DNA of 64,000 nucleotides from Halocaridina rubra (taxonomy: Eukaryota > Arthropoda > Malacostraca > Decapoda > Atyidae). The notes under the pieces were generated by a model, which worked only from the letters and a program-made list of their open reading frames with translations, searched no databases and was not told the DNA's origin. Of the stretch, positions 33,972-44,660 are shown piece by piece. The DNA is taken from assembly GCA_037179515.1 (NCBI GenBank), contig JAXCGZ010015154.1, positions 62,001 through 126,000 on the forward strand, read 5' to 3'. Each line of letters opens with the position of its first letter. The first letter of the stretch is position 1. Position numbers and translations under genes: made by a program.

Positions 33972-36098
33972 TTTAACAGAGTGTTTTGCTCAAAGTCACC
34001 AGAGGCTGTAGTAGATGCCTTATTAGTTAATTCAGTAACTTTTAGCTGTCTTTTCTTTTCTTACTGGAATAATTCTCACTTTGCATTTTGCAGATTATGA
34101 TTATTTGCAATTTAAATTTCAACTTAGAGGTAATTTTAATTATATCTTGTTTAATATTCTTGCACATGTGGAAAACATGATCCCAGTATAAAAAAAAATC
34201 TCCTCCCTATTTTTTTGTTTTCTGCTCTTTCTTTTTTCTCATGAACGAGGCCATAGATATGTTGCTTACGAATTTTCTTATTATAAAATTGATTTGCTGA
34301 TAAATTTTGTTATAATATAAAAATTGCTCTTGCAGATAATTTTGTAAAAAATTTGACCCTGCTGATATGTCCTTAGCCTGTCTAGATAATTATTCAGCAG
34401 CTCCTTTATTATTTTACTAGACAAACTTCCGTCTCCTGCAATACAAACAACGTTCTGGAGATTGTTTGCCAGTAACCCGGTTTTTCCATAATATTTCTTA
34501 TTTATTTTTAATTTGCTTCCTCTTCTTGCACCTAAAATACTGTCTTTCCCTTGCATCTCTGCCAGAATTGCTTGCCAGGGACCACCACTACAGTAGCCCT
34601 TGAAAATCATATAAGTTACTGTTCTGAATATACATCCTACAGGGGGGGCCAAATGATGATGTCACCAAGAGGGATGCATGAGCACTCTCCATTGGCGGCC
34701 GAACATCCCGGAGGCAAGATCTCGCCTCAGCAGTCCTGCTTACTACAAACTTTTTTTACATGGTATCTTCACTGGAATTCACACAAACAAGGTGAGAGAT
34801 AGTGTATGGTAAAGCTTGTTGGTCACGCAAATTGGGAATTTGAAAAACTGGTTAAAGTTGTTACTGGTCAATTCCTTTACTGGTCAAGTTCAAAGAATTT
34901 TTTCTCAGATTCCATTCCCATACAAAACGAACTTTTGTAGATTACCTAACTGGAATCTCATTTCCCATATATAATTCCTTGACCTGGATTTTACCACCAA
35001 CATTGATAAGAAATTTCTTTCATTGAGGGTAACAAAGAAAAATCTTGTCCTCAGATGACTGATCATTACCATGCAAAAATCTATCCCTTCTCCTAACAAA
35101 TTCTAATTTCATTTCACCCCTTCTATCATCGTAAATAAAGTGTTGTACATCAATACTCGTAAATAAATCGATTTTATTCTTATAAATTGCAAATAATTAA
35201 TAATTTTAATAGTGTTTTGCTATAAATTGCAAATAATTATTAGCAATATTGCCCTGTTGGCATTGCAAATGTTTCTTGTTAACCGCAATTTAATAAATAC
35301 ATACTGTATTTATCTTGCTGATTCTTCATATATTGGGAATAATGTGTTTTGAGTTATAAGTTACAAATACTTCAAAAGGTGGCTTTGACCTTTTTGCACT
35401 GCAAATATAATCTTGCTAACCAAAATTGAATGATTACATATTTATCTTGAAGATTCTCCCTTTATCATAAATAAAGTGTTTTACCATATAAATTGCAAAT
35501 AATTAATAAGTACTTTTGCCCTATTGGCATTGCATACTTTTATGGTTACCCACAACTTAAGGAATATATACTGTATTTGTCTCGCTTATTCTTCATTTAT
35601 TACACTAATGCCAATAAATTAGTAATGGCTTTGTATGCTCTTATGGTAGCATAAATATTTCTGGTTAGCTGTTACTAACCAATATATTTTTATCCAGAAG
35701 AATAATGTTGGAAACTCATCATTTGTGTGCTCGTGCTTTCAGTTTTCCATTATTAACGTTGTGTCGTTTCTTTCTTCAATTACAGTGTCCTCTATTCTAC
35801 TCTGCCAATGTTTTGGAATCCATCTGTGGTGCCGGGAATCAAAATCGTGCTCACCACCTAAGGGATTTGAGGCCGCATTCCATAAATTTGAATTTTAAAT
35901 TTGTTCCAGCTTTCAAAAATTTAATTTAATTTTCTTAATGTGTCATTGCATTTCCAAAGTTAAAAGAAAGTAGAATTCTGAGTTTCATTTAAAGAAGTAG
36001 TGGTATGAGGGTCTGTTCTGTCTGTTTGTGAACCCTTAAATGACTTCAGTCATTTGAGTCCCCTTAGTAAAACAGAAACTTAGCAACAACCTCCCACA
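33972..36098 (+). repeat. Solo LTR of the Gmr1-like family (older, diverged)
   Basis: About 2.1 kb, matching the Gmr1-A/B LTRs end to end but with many more differences. It starts TTTAACAGAGTG and ends CCTCCCACA. There is no PBS or internal sequence; both sides are the I-like LINE. Flanks ATTTA (33967-33971) and GTTTA (36099-36103) fit a 5-bp duplication with one change. The donor (34792), acceptor (35785) and internal repeats are kept. It is an LTR-LTR recombination product of an older insertion. Confidence 0.92.
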
Positions 36099-38259
36099 GT
36101 TTAGCTGCTCGGTCAGCTTCTTCATTTCTCTTGATGCTGATATGGCTGGGAATCCAAGCAAGGATGACGACTTTTCCAGTGCTGACTGCCCTGTGGTAAA
36201 GGTAAAGTATGTTAGTAATAATTTTCATGCTGTCTTTGAGGAGCAGCTTCTTGATGGCCTGTAAGGTTCCTTTGGAGTTGGTGAGAATAAGGGCATGGTC
36301 AATTCCTTGCTAAGAGAAGAAACTGAGAACACTGGCTATGGCAACCAGCTCAGTTTGGAGAAAGGAGCAGGATTTCGACAGCCTACAGGATTCGATGTAG
36401 TCTTCAGTGGTGAAGGCGGCCGCTGAGGCTCCAATTTCTTGGTTGACTGAGCCGTCTGTGTAGAAGTTTTAGGAGTTGGGTCTGCTCCAACTCTGAATTT
36501 TGTCCTTGTATGTGTTTTTATAGACAAGTAGGTAAACTGAGCTTCTAGTGTTGTCTGGCAGCTCGATTTTTATGTCAAGTGACTGGTTGTCCCATGGAGG
36601 GAGGCATTGGTAGTCAAGACACAAAGTGTCCTGGTTTTTGGCTAGGATGTCTTCCTTGACTTGCAATTCTTGCAAGCCGGCACAAACCTTGGCTGACCTG
36701 GTTCTTGCAAGGAGGTCTGGGTGGTGATCGAGAGCTAGTCAGAAGTCTTCGCCAGTGAGGCAGGGACATTGAGCCGTGGTGGTTTTGGCCACTGAGAGGG
36801 TTAATCTTTGCATATATCTGAGTTTTAGTGGCATAAGGTTGGAGTAGAATGGGAGGTTTCTCTCTTGGTCCACATTGGGGCTCTTAGCATGGTCCATTAA
36901 ACATTATTTTGTATAACCTCTATCTTATCCCATTGTTGGTCTTCCAAGAGCCAAAGGGTGGAACATGCATGGTTCATGAGGCTTCGTATGGCTTGCAAGA
37001 AGAAGGTTTTCTAGGAGACTGAGGGTTGCACCATTGTATAGGCTCAACATCTGTTGGAGGACAGTTTAACGCAGTTAACATTTGTCGCACAAAGGTTATA
37101 TCTCGAGTCCAAAGGATAACAGGCTATTGATGTATACACCCAGGTAAAGGTGCTTAGTTACCCAGTCCATAGGCTCGTTGCCTATGACCAGTCTAATTTC
37201 TGGTTTCCACTGGTGGATGGGGAGCACCTTGGTTTTGTGGACATTTATTTTGAGTCCGAGGGAGATGGAGGTTTTGTAAATCTTGGTGAAGCAGTGCTGG
37301 ATCTTGCTAATAGTCCTATCACCACTTGTGATGAGGGCAAAGTCGTCTGTGTAATTGAGGATCTTAGCTCTATGATGCAGTGTTATGTCCATCATTTTTT
37401 TCCATGAGACAGTTGAAGAGAAAGGGGCTGAGAACTCTACCTTGGGGAGTTCCGTCCTCATGGAGTTTATCGCAGGAATAATGCCACTGAACTTTGACTC
37501 AAACGCTACGGTTTAGTAGACTCAGCTTGATCCATGAGAGATTTCCTATGGTCTGTTTAGCAACTAGAGCAGAGTATTGCCGGCACATTAGCAAGTTCAA
37601 AAGGCTTCTCTCGGTCGAGGAATACTATGAATCCACAGCGGTTATTAATGAAAGATAGCCTGGATGCTATGCATTCTGAAGTACCTAAGCCAGGCTGGTA
37701 GGCAAACATATTTATTGTGGAAGGGAGGGCACTTCCAGTGAAGTCAGTTTAGTACCATCTTTTCTGCCATCTTGGTCAGCCATCTTAAAAGGGAAATAGG
37801 GTGAGGGTTATCTGGATGTTTTGGCTTTGTAGTGGGCTGTATATCTACCTTGTTCTATGAAGATGGTCTAAGCCTCTGTGTGTATGTTTGGTTAATGAGA
37901 AAGAGTAGAGCAAGCTCCCCCTTGACCCTAATATTTTGAATAATTGTGGATGTGATTTTGTCTGCAACTGGGGCTGTTTGTTACTCACTTTCTGCAGCTC
38001 TGTCAAAAGGGAGTATCAGCTTGATCTTCGGTGTTGATGGCTTCTTCAACTTCATCCCATCTTGCAGCGGTGAGTCCCTGAAGATTTGTTCGGTTGCGAT
38101 GGGGAGCTGGACGGAGTTTGTCCTCTATGCTAATTTGGAGATTTCTTCTGCTACTCTTCTGGGGTCCCTATAGAGGTTGGCTCTTGGAGGTCTTCCTTTA
38201 GCAAAGTAGTTGATATTTCTCCACATTTGGCCCACAGAGATGTGGGCATCTATATGGAG
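36099..38259 (-). pseudogene. I-like LINE ORF2, RT and RNase H region (minus copy)
   Basis: From high to low coordinates the minus strand encodes the linker and RT fingers (degraded), then GTPQGRVLSPFLFNCLME near 37430 and a frameshift. The frame 37096-37461 follows, with NYTDDFALITSGDRT and INVHKTKVLPIHQW. The region near 36110-36350 encodes RNase H (ILAWIPSHISIKRNEEAD, with Val to Ile and Gly to Ser changes). Multiple stops and shifts make it non-functional. It joins 33971 across the solo LTR and 42361 across CR1 copy d. Confidence 0.82.
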
Positions 38260-38364
38260 ATATAAAAATTCTGTGTGAAGGTAAATTAGAAGTGTTTCTC
38301 TTTTCTTTTTTTTTTTCCTCTTTCTCGTCTTCTTTCTATATTCTGTGAGAGGGAGAACATAAAA

Positions 38365-39444
38365 ATGAAGCCATCTCTGTCCCAAACCTCTCCCACCCAT
38401 GGGTCGGGAGAAGGGGTAGTCATCAGAGGACTTAAACAGAGAATCAAGAAGTTAGAGGAAATGGTTACAAGCCTTGATGATAAAATTCGGAATATGGATG
38501 GAGAAATGAAAGAGAATGAAACACTCAGAGAACAAATAAGATCTTTGGAGGAAGCAAATAAAGCACAAGGGCAGGAGAGAAAGGAACTAGAAAAAAGAAT
38601 AAAGAAGCTGGAAGGGGAAAAGAGTCAACTAGAATCTAGAATTTCTAATCAAGAAGATAAAAACAAACAGCTAAATGACAACCTAAAGGAATTAGATGTT
38701 AGTTCACTGCTATCTTCTGAGAGAGACGAGATTGCTGCTTGGAATGTTCAGATTAAGGAAAACATTGAACAGTTCAGAAAAGAGTTCCAGGAGCTGAATA
38801 TGGAAAATGATGCCATGAAAACGTCCTTTGCTGATGCACTAAAGGGGAATGTGGCAGTAAAAGAGGCTGTAAAGGTGGTGGCACTGGAAAACATACAAAC
38901 AGTTGACTATAAAGAGACAGTAATCGAAAAAATGAAAGACGTTGTGATGGAAAGGGCAAACCCACTCATCAGACAGGCACTTGATAAGGAGAAGACAGTG
39001 GTAATCTCAGGCATAAGTGAATCCCAGGAGCCAACATGGCAGGGGAGACTTGAAGAAAATAAAGCTAACGTTGTAGGCCTGATAAGAAAGCTTGGAGTAG
39101 TATGTGGTCCTGAGGATATTGTAAACATACACCAACTAGGTAAATATTCGAGGGAAGGAAAGCCGAGACCAACAAAAGTAACCTTTGAGAGAGGGGAGAC
39201 ATGTAGGGAAATATTGTTGAGAAAAAAAAGTCTAAAAGACCTTCAAGAATGCAAAGAAGTGTTCATTAGACGATACAGAACACAGGAAGAGATGGGAAAG
39301 ATCAAAAACTTGTTGCAAGAGGCAAGAAGGTTAAATGATGAAAGAAATGAAGAAGAGAAGAAAAATTTTTGTTACGGAATACTTCCAGACAAAGGGGAGA
39401 TAAAGAAGATAATGACAGAAGATCAGGGGATGGGGCCTCATTAA
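38365..39444 (+). CDS. CR1-like ORF1 protein (coiled coil plus RRM-like region)
   Basis: A 359-residue basic protein. Residues of about 20-150 form a long heptad-rich coiled coil (IKKLEEMVTSLDDKI onward, then repeated K/E/Q-rich heptads), expected to trimerise or multimerise. From about residue 210 a segment beginning VVISGISESQEP resembles the RRM-like core of L1-type ORF1 proteins, and the C-terminal part (KIKNLLQEARRLNDER) resembles their C-terminal domain. I see no CCHC knuckle, PHD finger or esterase triad. By analogy it would bind the LINE RNA. The last 76-94 nt overlap the ORF2 frame. The ATG is the first in-frame start after the short 5' UTR. Confidence 0.8.
   Translation: MKPSLSQTSPTHGSGEGVVIRGLKQRIKKLEEMVTSLDDKIRNMDGEMKENETLREQIRSLEEANKAQGQERKELEKRIKKLEGEKSQLESRISNQEDKNKQLNDNLKELDVSSLLSSERDEIAAWNVQIKENIEQFRKEFQELNMENDAMKTSFADALKGNVAVKEAVKVVALENIQTVDYKETVIEKMKDVVMERANPLIRQALDKEKTVVISGISESQEPTWQGRLEENKANVVGLIRKLGVVCGPEDIVNIHQLGKYSREGKPRPTKVTFERGETCREILLRKKSLKDLQECKEVFIRRYRTQEEMGKIKNLLQEARRLNDERNEEEKKNFCYGILPDKGEIKKIMTEDQGMGPH
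39363..39369 (+). promoter_or_regulatory. Candidate -1 ribosomal frameshift site (A AAT TTT)
   Basis: In ORF1 phase the codons are AAA AAT TTT, so the last seven bases form A AAT TTT, the X XXY YYZ pattern. A -1 slip here enters ORF2, whose frame opens just upstream at 39351 (after a TGA at 39348-39350). Copy b keeps the heptamer in the same phase and an open -1 frame. The two frames overlap until the ORF1 stop at 39444. Confidence 0.5.
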
Positions 39445-42269
39445 GATTGTTATACACAAATGCTGATGGATTAGCTGGTAAGGCAGTAGAATTAAAAGAT
39501 AGGATTCACAACAGTAAGGCAGATATAGTAGCAATTACAGAGACTAAGTTGAGTGAGGACATAAACAGTGTCACAGTTTTTCCTAAGGGCTTCAGAATAC
39601 TAAGGGTCGAAAGATCTGAGAGGACTGGTGGAGGGATAGCACTGCTCATAAGTGAGAGGATTCAAGTTGAAGAGATAAACTTGGCTATAGAAAGTGAGTT
39701 CAGGGAATTTCTTGTTGCTCGCATAAATACTGGGTCAGAGAGCATTATAATAACTGTTGTATACAACCCACCAAGGAACCAAAATAGGCTTGAAATTTAT
39801 GAGGAAAGTCATATAGGTACGATTGAAGTCATAAACTCAGTTGTTAACATGGCGCGGGAGAAAAAATGTAGGATTTTGATTATGGGAGACTTTAATCATA
39901 AAGAGATAGATTGGATAAATCTTGACCCACACAGTGGTGAGGACTCCTTTGGGGCAAGATTCCTAGATTGCGTACAAGGGAATTTCCTACACCAACATGT
40001 AATGGAACCAACAAGAGCCAGGGGTGGGGATGAGCCATCACTACTTGATCTGGTGTTCACAGATAATGTGTTGGATATTGAAAATATTGAGTATGAACCA
40101 CCAATTGGAAAGAGTGACCACTGTGTGTTGTTGATGGAGTATATCATTGAAGACATTCTTCCTGAGAGTAGAGGCACTGAGGACATGAGGAGGAACTATC
40201 AGAAAGGAGATTACATCAAAATGAATGAGCTTTTTGCAGTTATTGACTGGAGAACCTTATTTTACAACAAATCTGTACAAGAAATGTATGACATCTTTTG
40301 TGAGAAATATGGGAAGATAGTAGATTGCTGCATACCTGTCACCAAAGTAGGTGTAATTCATGCCAGAGAGAAATGGTTCGATAATGGGTGTAAAAGAGCT
40401 AAGGAGTGGAGAGACAAATGCTGGAAAAGGTATAGGAGGAGAAAAAACATAAATGCCTGGCAAACCTACAAAAGAGCAAGAAACGACTACCTAAGTAAAA
40501 GGAGAGAGGCAGAGAAAGATTATGAGAGGGACATCACCAGGAAGGCTAAAGAAAATCCCAAGCTTTTCCACAGCTTTATCAGAGGAAAACTGAAGGTAAA
40601 AGAACAGGTTTTAAGGCTAAAGAGAGCGGATGGAAGCATCACTGAGATGGACGAAGAGATCTGCAAAGAATTGAACAAGGAGTTTCAGTCAGTATTTACA
40701 GTAGAAAATACCCCACCCCCTCAGATTGCAGTGATAGAAGCTCAAGGGCCGGTATTAGAGAACATCAACCTTACAGCCACAGAGGTATGCAAAGCGCTGA
40801 TGGATTTAGATGTTCATAAAGCTACAGGTCCTGATGACATATCCCCTCATGTGCTTAAAAAATGCGCAAACACAATATCAGTGGCACTAAGTATCATATT
40901 TAAGGAGTCATTGGAGTCGGGGGAGATTCCAAGATGCTGGAAACAAGCAAATGTGATACCTATCTTCAAAAAGGGAAGGAGGGATACGGCTCTGAACTAT
41001 AGACCAGTTTCCTTGACCAGCATAGTTTGCAAACTTATGGAGAAACTACTAAGGAAACATATCTCTCTTCACTTGGAATCCTTCAACTTTTTGTCAGTGA
41101 GGCAACATGGCTTCAGAGAAGGAAGATCAACAGTAACAAACTTATTAGAATTTTATGATGAGGTAAGCCAAATCTTACAGGAAAGAGAGGGCTGGGCAGA
41201 TTGCATATTCCTAGACTTCCAGAAAGCGTTTGACACTGTTCCACATGGGAGACTTATTAGGAAGCTGCAATCAATGGCTAGAATAGGTGGAAATGTCTTG
41301 GAATGGATAAAAACTTACTTAGAAGGAAGGGAACAGAGGGTTAGAGTAAGACACTCAGTGTCTGAATGGAGAAGAGTTAGTAGTGGAGTTCCACAGGGTT
41401 CAGTTTTAGGGCCACTTTTGTTCCTTGTATATGTAAATGACCTACCAGAGTCTGTAAATTCATTCATGAATATGTTTGCAGATGATGCAAAGATTGTGAA
41501 GAAAGTAAAAAACGAGAACAATGGTAGAGAACTTCAGGAGGATCTAAATAATCTGCATGAGTGGTCAGAAAAGTGGCTAATGAAATTCAATACCTCAAAA
41601 TGTAAGGTAATGAGAATGGGTACAAGTGCAAGAAGGCCCAAGCTTGACTACTCGGTGGCTGGAGTACAACTTCAGGAGACAGAAAATGAGAGAGATCTAG
41701 GAGTAAACATATTGGCAGATTTGTCTCCAGAAATACATATAAATGGCGTAGTAAGGGCAGCATATGCATTCTTATCAAATGTAAGGGTAGCCTTCAGGCA
41801 CATGGACAAGGAAATGTTCAGAAATATTTATGTAACCTATGTGAGGCCAAAACTCGAATATGCAGCCCCCTTTTGGAATCCGCACTTGAAAAAGCACATA
41901 GCTAAGCTTGAAAAAGTTCAAAGACATGCCACGAAACTGGTGCCAGAAATACGCAATCTCGGTTATGATGAGAGGCTGAGGGAATTAGACTTGCCATCAC
42001 TCGAAGCTAGAAGAGTAAGGGGGGATATGGTGACAGTCTTTAAATTCCTTCATGGTTATGATAGAGTGGATAGGGATCGATATTTCGATATGGCTGGCTC
42101 TAGAACTAGAGGTCATAGTTTGAAGCTTCGGAAGAAAACTTGTTTGCAGGATGTAAGGAAATACTTTTTCAGTGTAAGAGTAGTTGATAATTGGAATTCG
42201 CTAAGCGAGGAGGTAGTTAATGCTACCTCAATCCATAGTTTTAAGGACAGGTATGATAAGTATCACTAA
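39369..42269 (+). CDS. CR1-like ORF2: endonuclease-reverse transcriptase
   Basis: An uninterrupted frame of about 966 codons from the putative slip site. The APE-type endonuclease occupies roughly residues 25-240: LLYTNADG, ADIVAITETKLSED, MGDFNHKEIDW near residue 170, and PIGKSDHCVLL. The RT follows: GPDDISPHVLKK, NYRPVSLTSIV, DFQKAFDTVPHGRL, SGVPQGSVLGPLLFL, and MFADDAKI near residue 700, where FADD holds the catalytic aspartates. The C-terminal domain begins near LGYDERLRELDLPSLE. The CR1 clade assignment rests on the RT motifs and the 3' end. No ATG in this frame precedes the first endonuclease motifs, the first being near 39849. Expression as an ORF1-ORF2 fusion by -1 frameshifting is inferred. 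Confidence 0.88.
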   Translation: MLRNTSRQRGDKEDNDRRSGDGASLRLLYTNADGLAGKAVELKDRIHNSKADIVAITETKLSEDINSVTVFPKGFRILRVERSERTGGGIALLISERIQVEEINLAIESEFREFLVARINTGSESIIITVVYNPPRNQNRLEIYEESHIGTIEVINSVVNMAREKKCRILIMGDFNHKEIDWINLDPHSGEDSFGARFLDCVQGNFLHQHVMEPTRARGGDEPSLLDLVFTDNVLDIENIEYEPPIGKSDHCVLLMEYIIEDILPESRGTEDMRRNYQKGDYIKMNELFAVIDWRTLFYNKSVQEMYDIFCEKYGKIVDCCIPVTKVGVIHAREKWFDNGCKRAKEWRDKCWKRYRRRKNINAWQTYKRARNDYLSKRREAEKDYERDITRKAKENPKLFHSFIRGKLKVKEQVLRLKRADGSITEMDEEICKELNKEFQSVFTVENTPPPQIAVIEAQGPVLENINLTATEVCKALMDLDVHKATGPDDISPHVLKKCANTISVALSIIFKESLESGEIPRCWKQANVIPIFKKGRRDTALNYRPVSLTSIVCKLMEKLLRKHISLHLESFNFLSVRQHGFREGRSTVTNLLEFYDEVSQILQEREGWADCIFLDFQKAFDTVPHGRLIRKLQSMARIGGNVLEWIKTYLEGREQRVRVRHSVSEWRRVSSGVPQGSVLGPLLFLVYVNDLPESVNSFMNMFADDAKIVKKVKNENNGRELQEDLNNLHEWSEKWLMKFNTSKCKVMRMGTSARRPKLDYSVAGVQLQETENERDLGVNILADLSPEIHINGVVRAAYAFLSNVRVAFRHMDKEMFRNIYVTYVRPKLEYAAPFWNPHLKKHIAKLEKVQRHATKLVPEIRNLGYDERLRELDLPSLEARRVRGDMVTVFKFLHGYDRVDRDRYFDMAGSRTRGHSLKLRKKTCLQDVRKYFFSVRVVDNWNSLSEEVVNATSIHSFKDRYDKYH

Positions 42270-42294
42270 GTCTAAAAATGGAACCGATCAGGAG

Positions 42295-42360
42295 ACGGGA
42301 AGATACGAGCTTTGGGCTCTTTCCCGTAAACACAATTAGGTAATCACAATTAGGTAATCA
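42295..42360 (+). other. CR1-like 3' hairpin and 14-bp tail repeats
   Basis: ACGGGAA (42295-42301) pairs with TTCCCGT (42321-42327) around an inner GAGC/GCTC stem with a TTTGG loop. Two ACAATTAGGTAATC units follow directly. Copies b, c and e keep this hairpin and variant tails; copy a keeps it with a more diverged tail. It is probably the structure recognised by the element's RT at target-primed reverse transcription. Confidence 0.7.
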
Positions 42361-43410
42361 CCATTCAAGCCATTTTTTCCTCTTGATTTCTTTTGTTTGT
42401 TCATGGACATACTCTGACTACCTGAAGGGTGTAGTAAGAGTTTTCAGTAGAACAGTTCCTGTGCATATTTCAGAAAACATTGAACCAGTGATTGAGTTCT
42501 TTGACTCTGTCACAGCAGTACCGCCTGTCACGATGATTAGTATGTTGTGGATTGCAGAGGGGGATAGAGGATTCAGCTGCAGTTTGCAAAGCGTTAACTA
42601 GTTCAGTCTCACCTTGGTCAATATCCCAAGGTGGTGTGTAAGCTGAGTACCAATTGCTGAGGTGCTCCTGGAATTGGCCCCAGTTGGCCTTCTTAAAATT
42701 CCATAGAGGAGATGGAGCAGGGATTTGAAAGATTTCAGGAACTGACAGCTTAAGGTAAATCATATAGATGTCACTCATGACCAGGGGGTGAATTATCCAA
42801 GTGGCGTCCCATTTTAGGGAGTTGGAGACGAAGGTGGGATCCAATGTTCTGCCTCTGTCAAGAGTTGGCTCGTGATTGTTGAGCAAGGTGAAGTCATTTT
42901 GGTCGTCCAGCAGACTCATGATATGTCTGCCTGCTGCAAAGGGGTGATCATACCTGAATCTTCTATAGTGCACGTTCAAGTCACCTCCTATTACCAGGTC
43001 ATGATGGCTGGCTGAGCCAAAGAGGGCAGACAGGTCCAAATCACTGTTGTGCTGTCTACTGATGTAGAAATATATGCAGCTGCCTTGTAGTTTGATATTG
43101 ACAGTGAGGACGTTGACACCTTTGCCACAGTAGACAGGTTGGGTGATTTCTTTGGAAAGCAAGTTTTTCTTGACAAAGGTCACGCTACCTCTGTTCTCCC
43201 ATGGAGTCCAATGTTGGTAGGATTCCTGGTATCCAGAAACTTTGGGAGTTTTCAGATCTGTACACAGAGTCTCTTGAACTATGATGACATCAATATTGTT
43301 AGCCCTGGCAATGCCTTCCAGGTGTTATATTTTATGCCTCATACCCTGGGCATTCCAGTGAAGAATCTCGAGATTAGGTATCATAAAGACTTAAAAGGAG
43401 GAACTGGAAG
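42361..43410 (-). pseudogene. I-like LINE ORF2, endonuclease region (minus copy)
   Basis: The minus-strand frame 42470-43183 includes VYCGKGVNVLTVNIKLQGSC, then VIGGDLNVHYRRFRYDHP (GDFN motif degraded to GDLN), AAGRHIMSLLDDQNDFTLLN and FVSNSLKWDATWIIHPLVMS, where the SDH motif is degraded to SDI. Upstream, near 43370-43400, the ORF2 start region reads ...CTAATCTCGAG, where the plus copy has ATGTCTAATCTCGGG, so the start ATG is lost (ATA). The N-terminal part up to about 43340 is broken by shifts. Confidence 0.82.
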
Positions 43411-44660
43411 GGGCGGGGTCGGTTGAAGAGGATGTTGGTGCTTAGTGGCAATGGCTTCGGCAACGATGATGTGAGTGATTTCAGCAGCTTGATTGAATGT
43501 TTCTCTGGGAGAGGAGTCAATGTTGGTAGCGAAGAGTTAAACAGCTGCATAAATTGCCTGAGTAATGAGGTTCGGGACTTGGTGTGGTTAGCAGTTTTGG
43601 GTTTAGTCTGTTTGTTGCGTGGGATGATGTTGTGTGTCTGAGTGTTGCGAGGGGTGGTGTTGTTAATCTAAGTGCTGTGTGGGGTGTCGGTGAGAGTGTG
43701 ACTGTTGTATGAGGAGGTATTGGAGTCTGTGTGGGAGTGGGAACAGTGGGAGGTGTAGTCTGCGTGTCTAGAGCCAGGTTAGTGTTGTTATTGAGGCTTT
43801 GGATGGGGGGTTGGGTATTGGTGGGACAGGAGGGGAACTGTGCCAGGGATTGGATTTAGGAGGAGGAGCAGGAATGAAGGTTGAGGTGGTATAGTTAACG
43901 GCAGGAGCGGAGAAAGGGAATGATTAAGGAATCCTTTTCAGCCTCTCTGAACAGCGATTATTCCAGGTGTGGTGGCGCCCCTGGCAGTTAGAGCACTTGG
44001 CAGAGGTTTCTTCTTTGGCCTTAAATTTGGTGAGGCAATGGTTGGTGACATGCCCACCGCTGAAGATTGCACATCTCACTGGGAAGTGGCTGGTGTGTCG
44101 ATGGTGGCCAAAATAATGGCAGCTGAAACACCGGAGAGATTCAGGATTATATTACCTGAGTTGATATTCGCCCCAAATTATGAGGTGCACTTGAGCAGGA
44201 GGAGGTCCGCAGATGTGGAGCAGCACTTGCATTGATGGTACAGTTTGTCCTTCAATCTTGGAGGAGCAGCAAGTGGCGGAGGTGATGTAAGATTACTTGG
44301 TCAAAAGGTCTTTTGACCATGCAATAGGGAACTTCAGAAGGACGAACTTCCTGATCCTCAGAGCTGGGGTCATTTCGGCCAGTGAGGAGAACTGAAGGCC
44401 CAGGTCTTCTCAGCAGCTTCAGAGGAGGTTGGGTGGATGATAAATACACCCTGAATATTGGATCTGATAGTACACCCAAATTCTGTGAGCTGGTCCTCCA
44501 GCTCTCTCAGGAAAGTGTAGGCCTCTGAAGAGGAGGCAATTGGACTTTGAATTTTAGATATGGGCTCTCTAACAGCGGTGGGCTTTGGGGCCGGGGAGAG
44601 AACTGGGGCAGCAGTGCTCTCCTGGCTGCTGCCAAAGGCCATCCTTGCCTCCTCTTTTTT
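43411..44660 (-). pseudogene. I-like LINE ORF1 (gag-like, CCHC), minus copy
   Basis: Starting at the ATG at 44640-44642 (MAFGSSQESTAAPVLSPAP), the frame has the EAYTFLRELEDQLTEFG and FIIHPTSSEAAEKTW segments shared with the plus copy, then frameshifts. Near 43930-44130 the minus strand encodes degenerate CCHC knuckles (KCSNCQGRHHTWNNRC is still clear). A low-complexity Pro/Thr/Ser region follows, visible as GT-rich plus-strand sequence at 43600-43900. Such ORF1 proteins bind the LINE RNA. The decay excludes function. Confidence 0.78.

Larger units (their letters stand above)
38260..42360 (+). mobile_element. CR1-like LINE copy d, full length, both ORFs open
   Basis: A 4.1-kb element with a short 5' UTR (38260-38364), ORF1, overlapping ORF2, a 3' UTR hairpin and two exact ACAATTAGGTAATC tail units. 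It is inserted in the minus-strand I-like LINE; the sister copy at 1110-1140 shows the empty site (GGAGCACCATTC). The junction is clean, with no duplication longer than two or three bases. It is the only copy here with an apparent 5' end, and the reference for copies a, b, c and e. Confidence 0.93.

Noticed and set aside
33972..36098. Possibility that this is a complete third Gmr1-like element
   Set aside because: No primer site, gag or pol; both flanks are the same I-like LINE, so it is a solo LTR.
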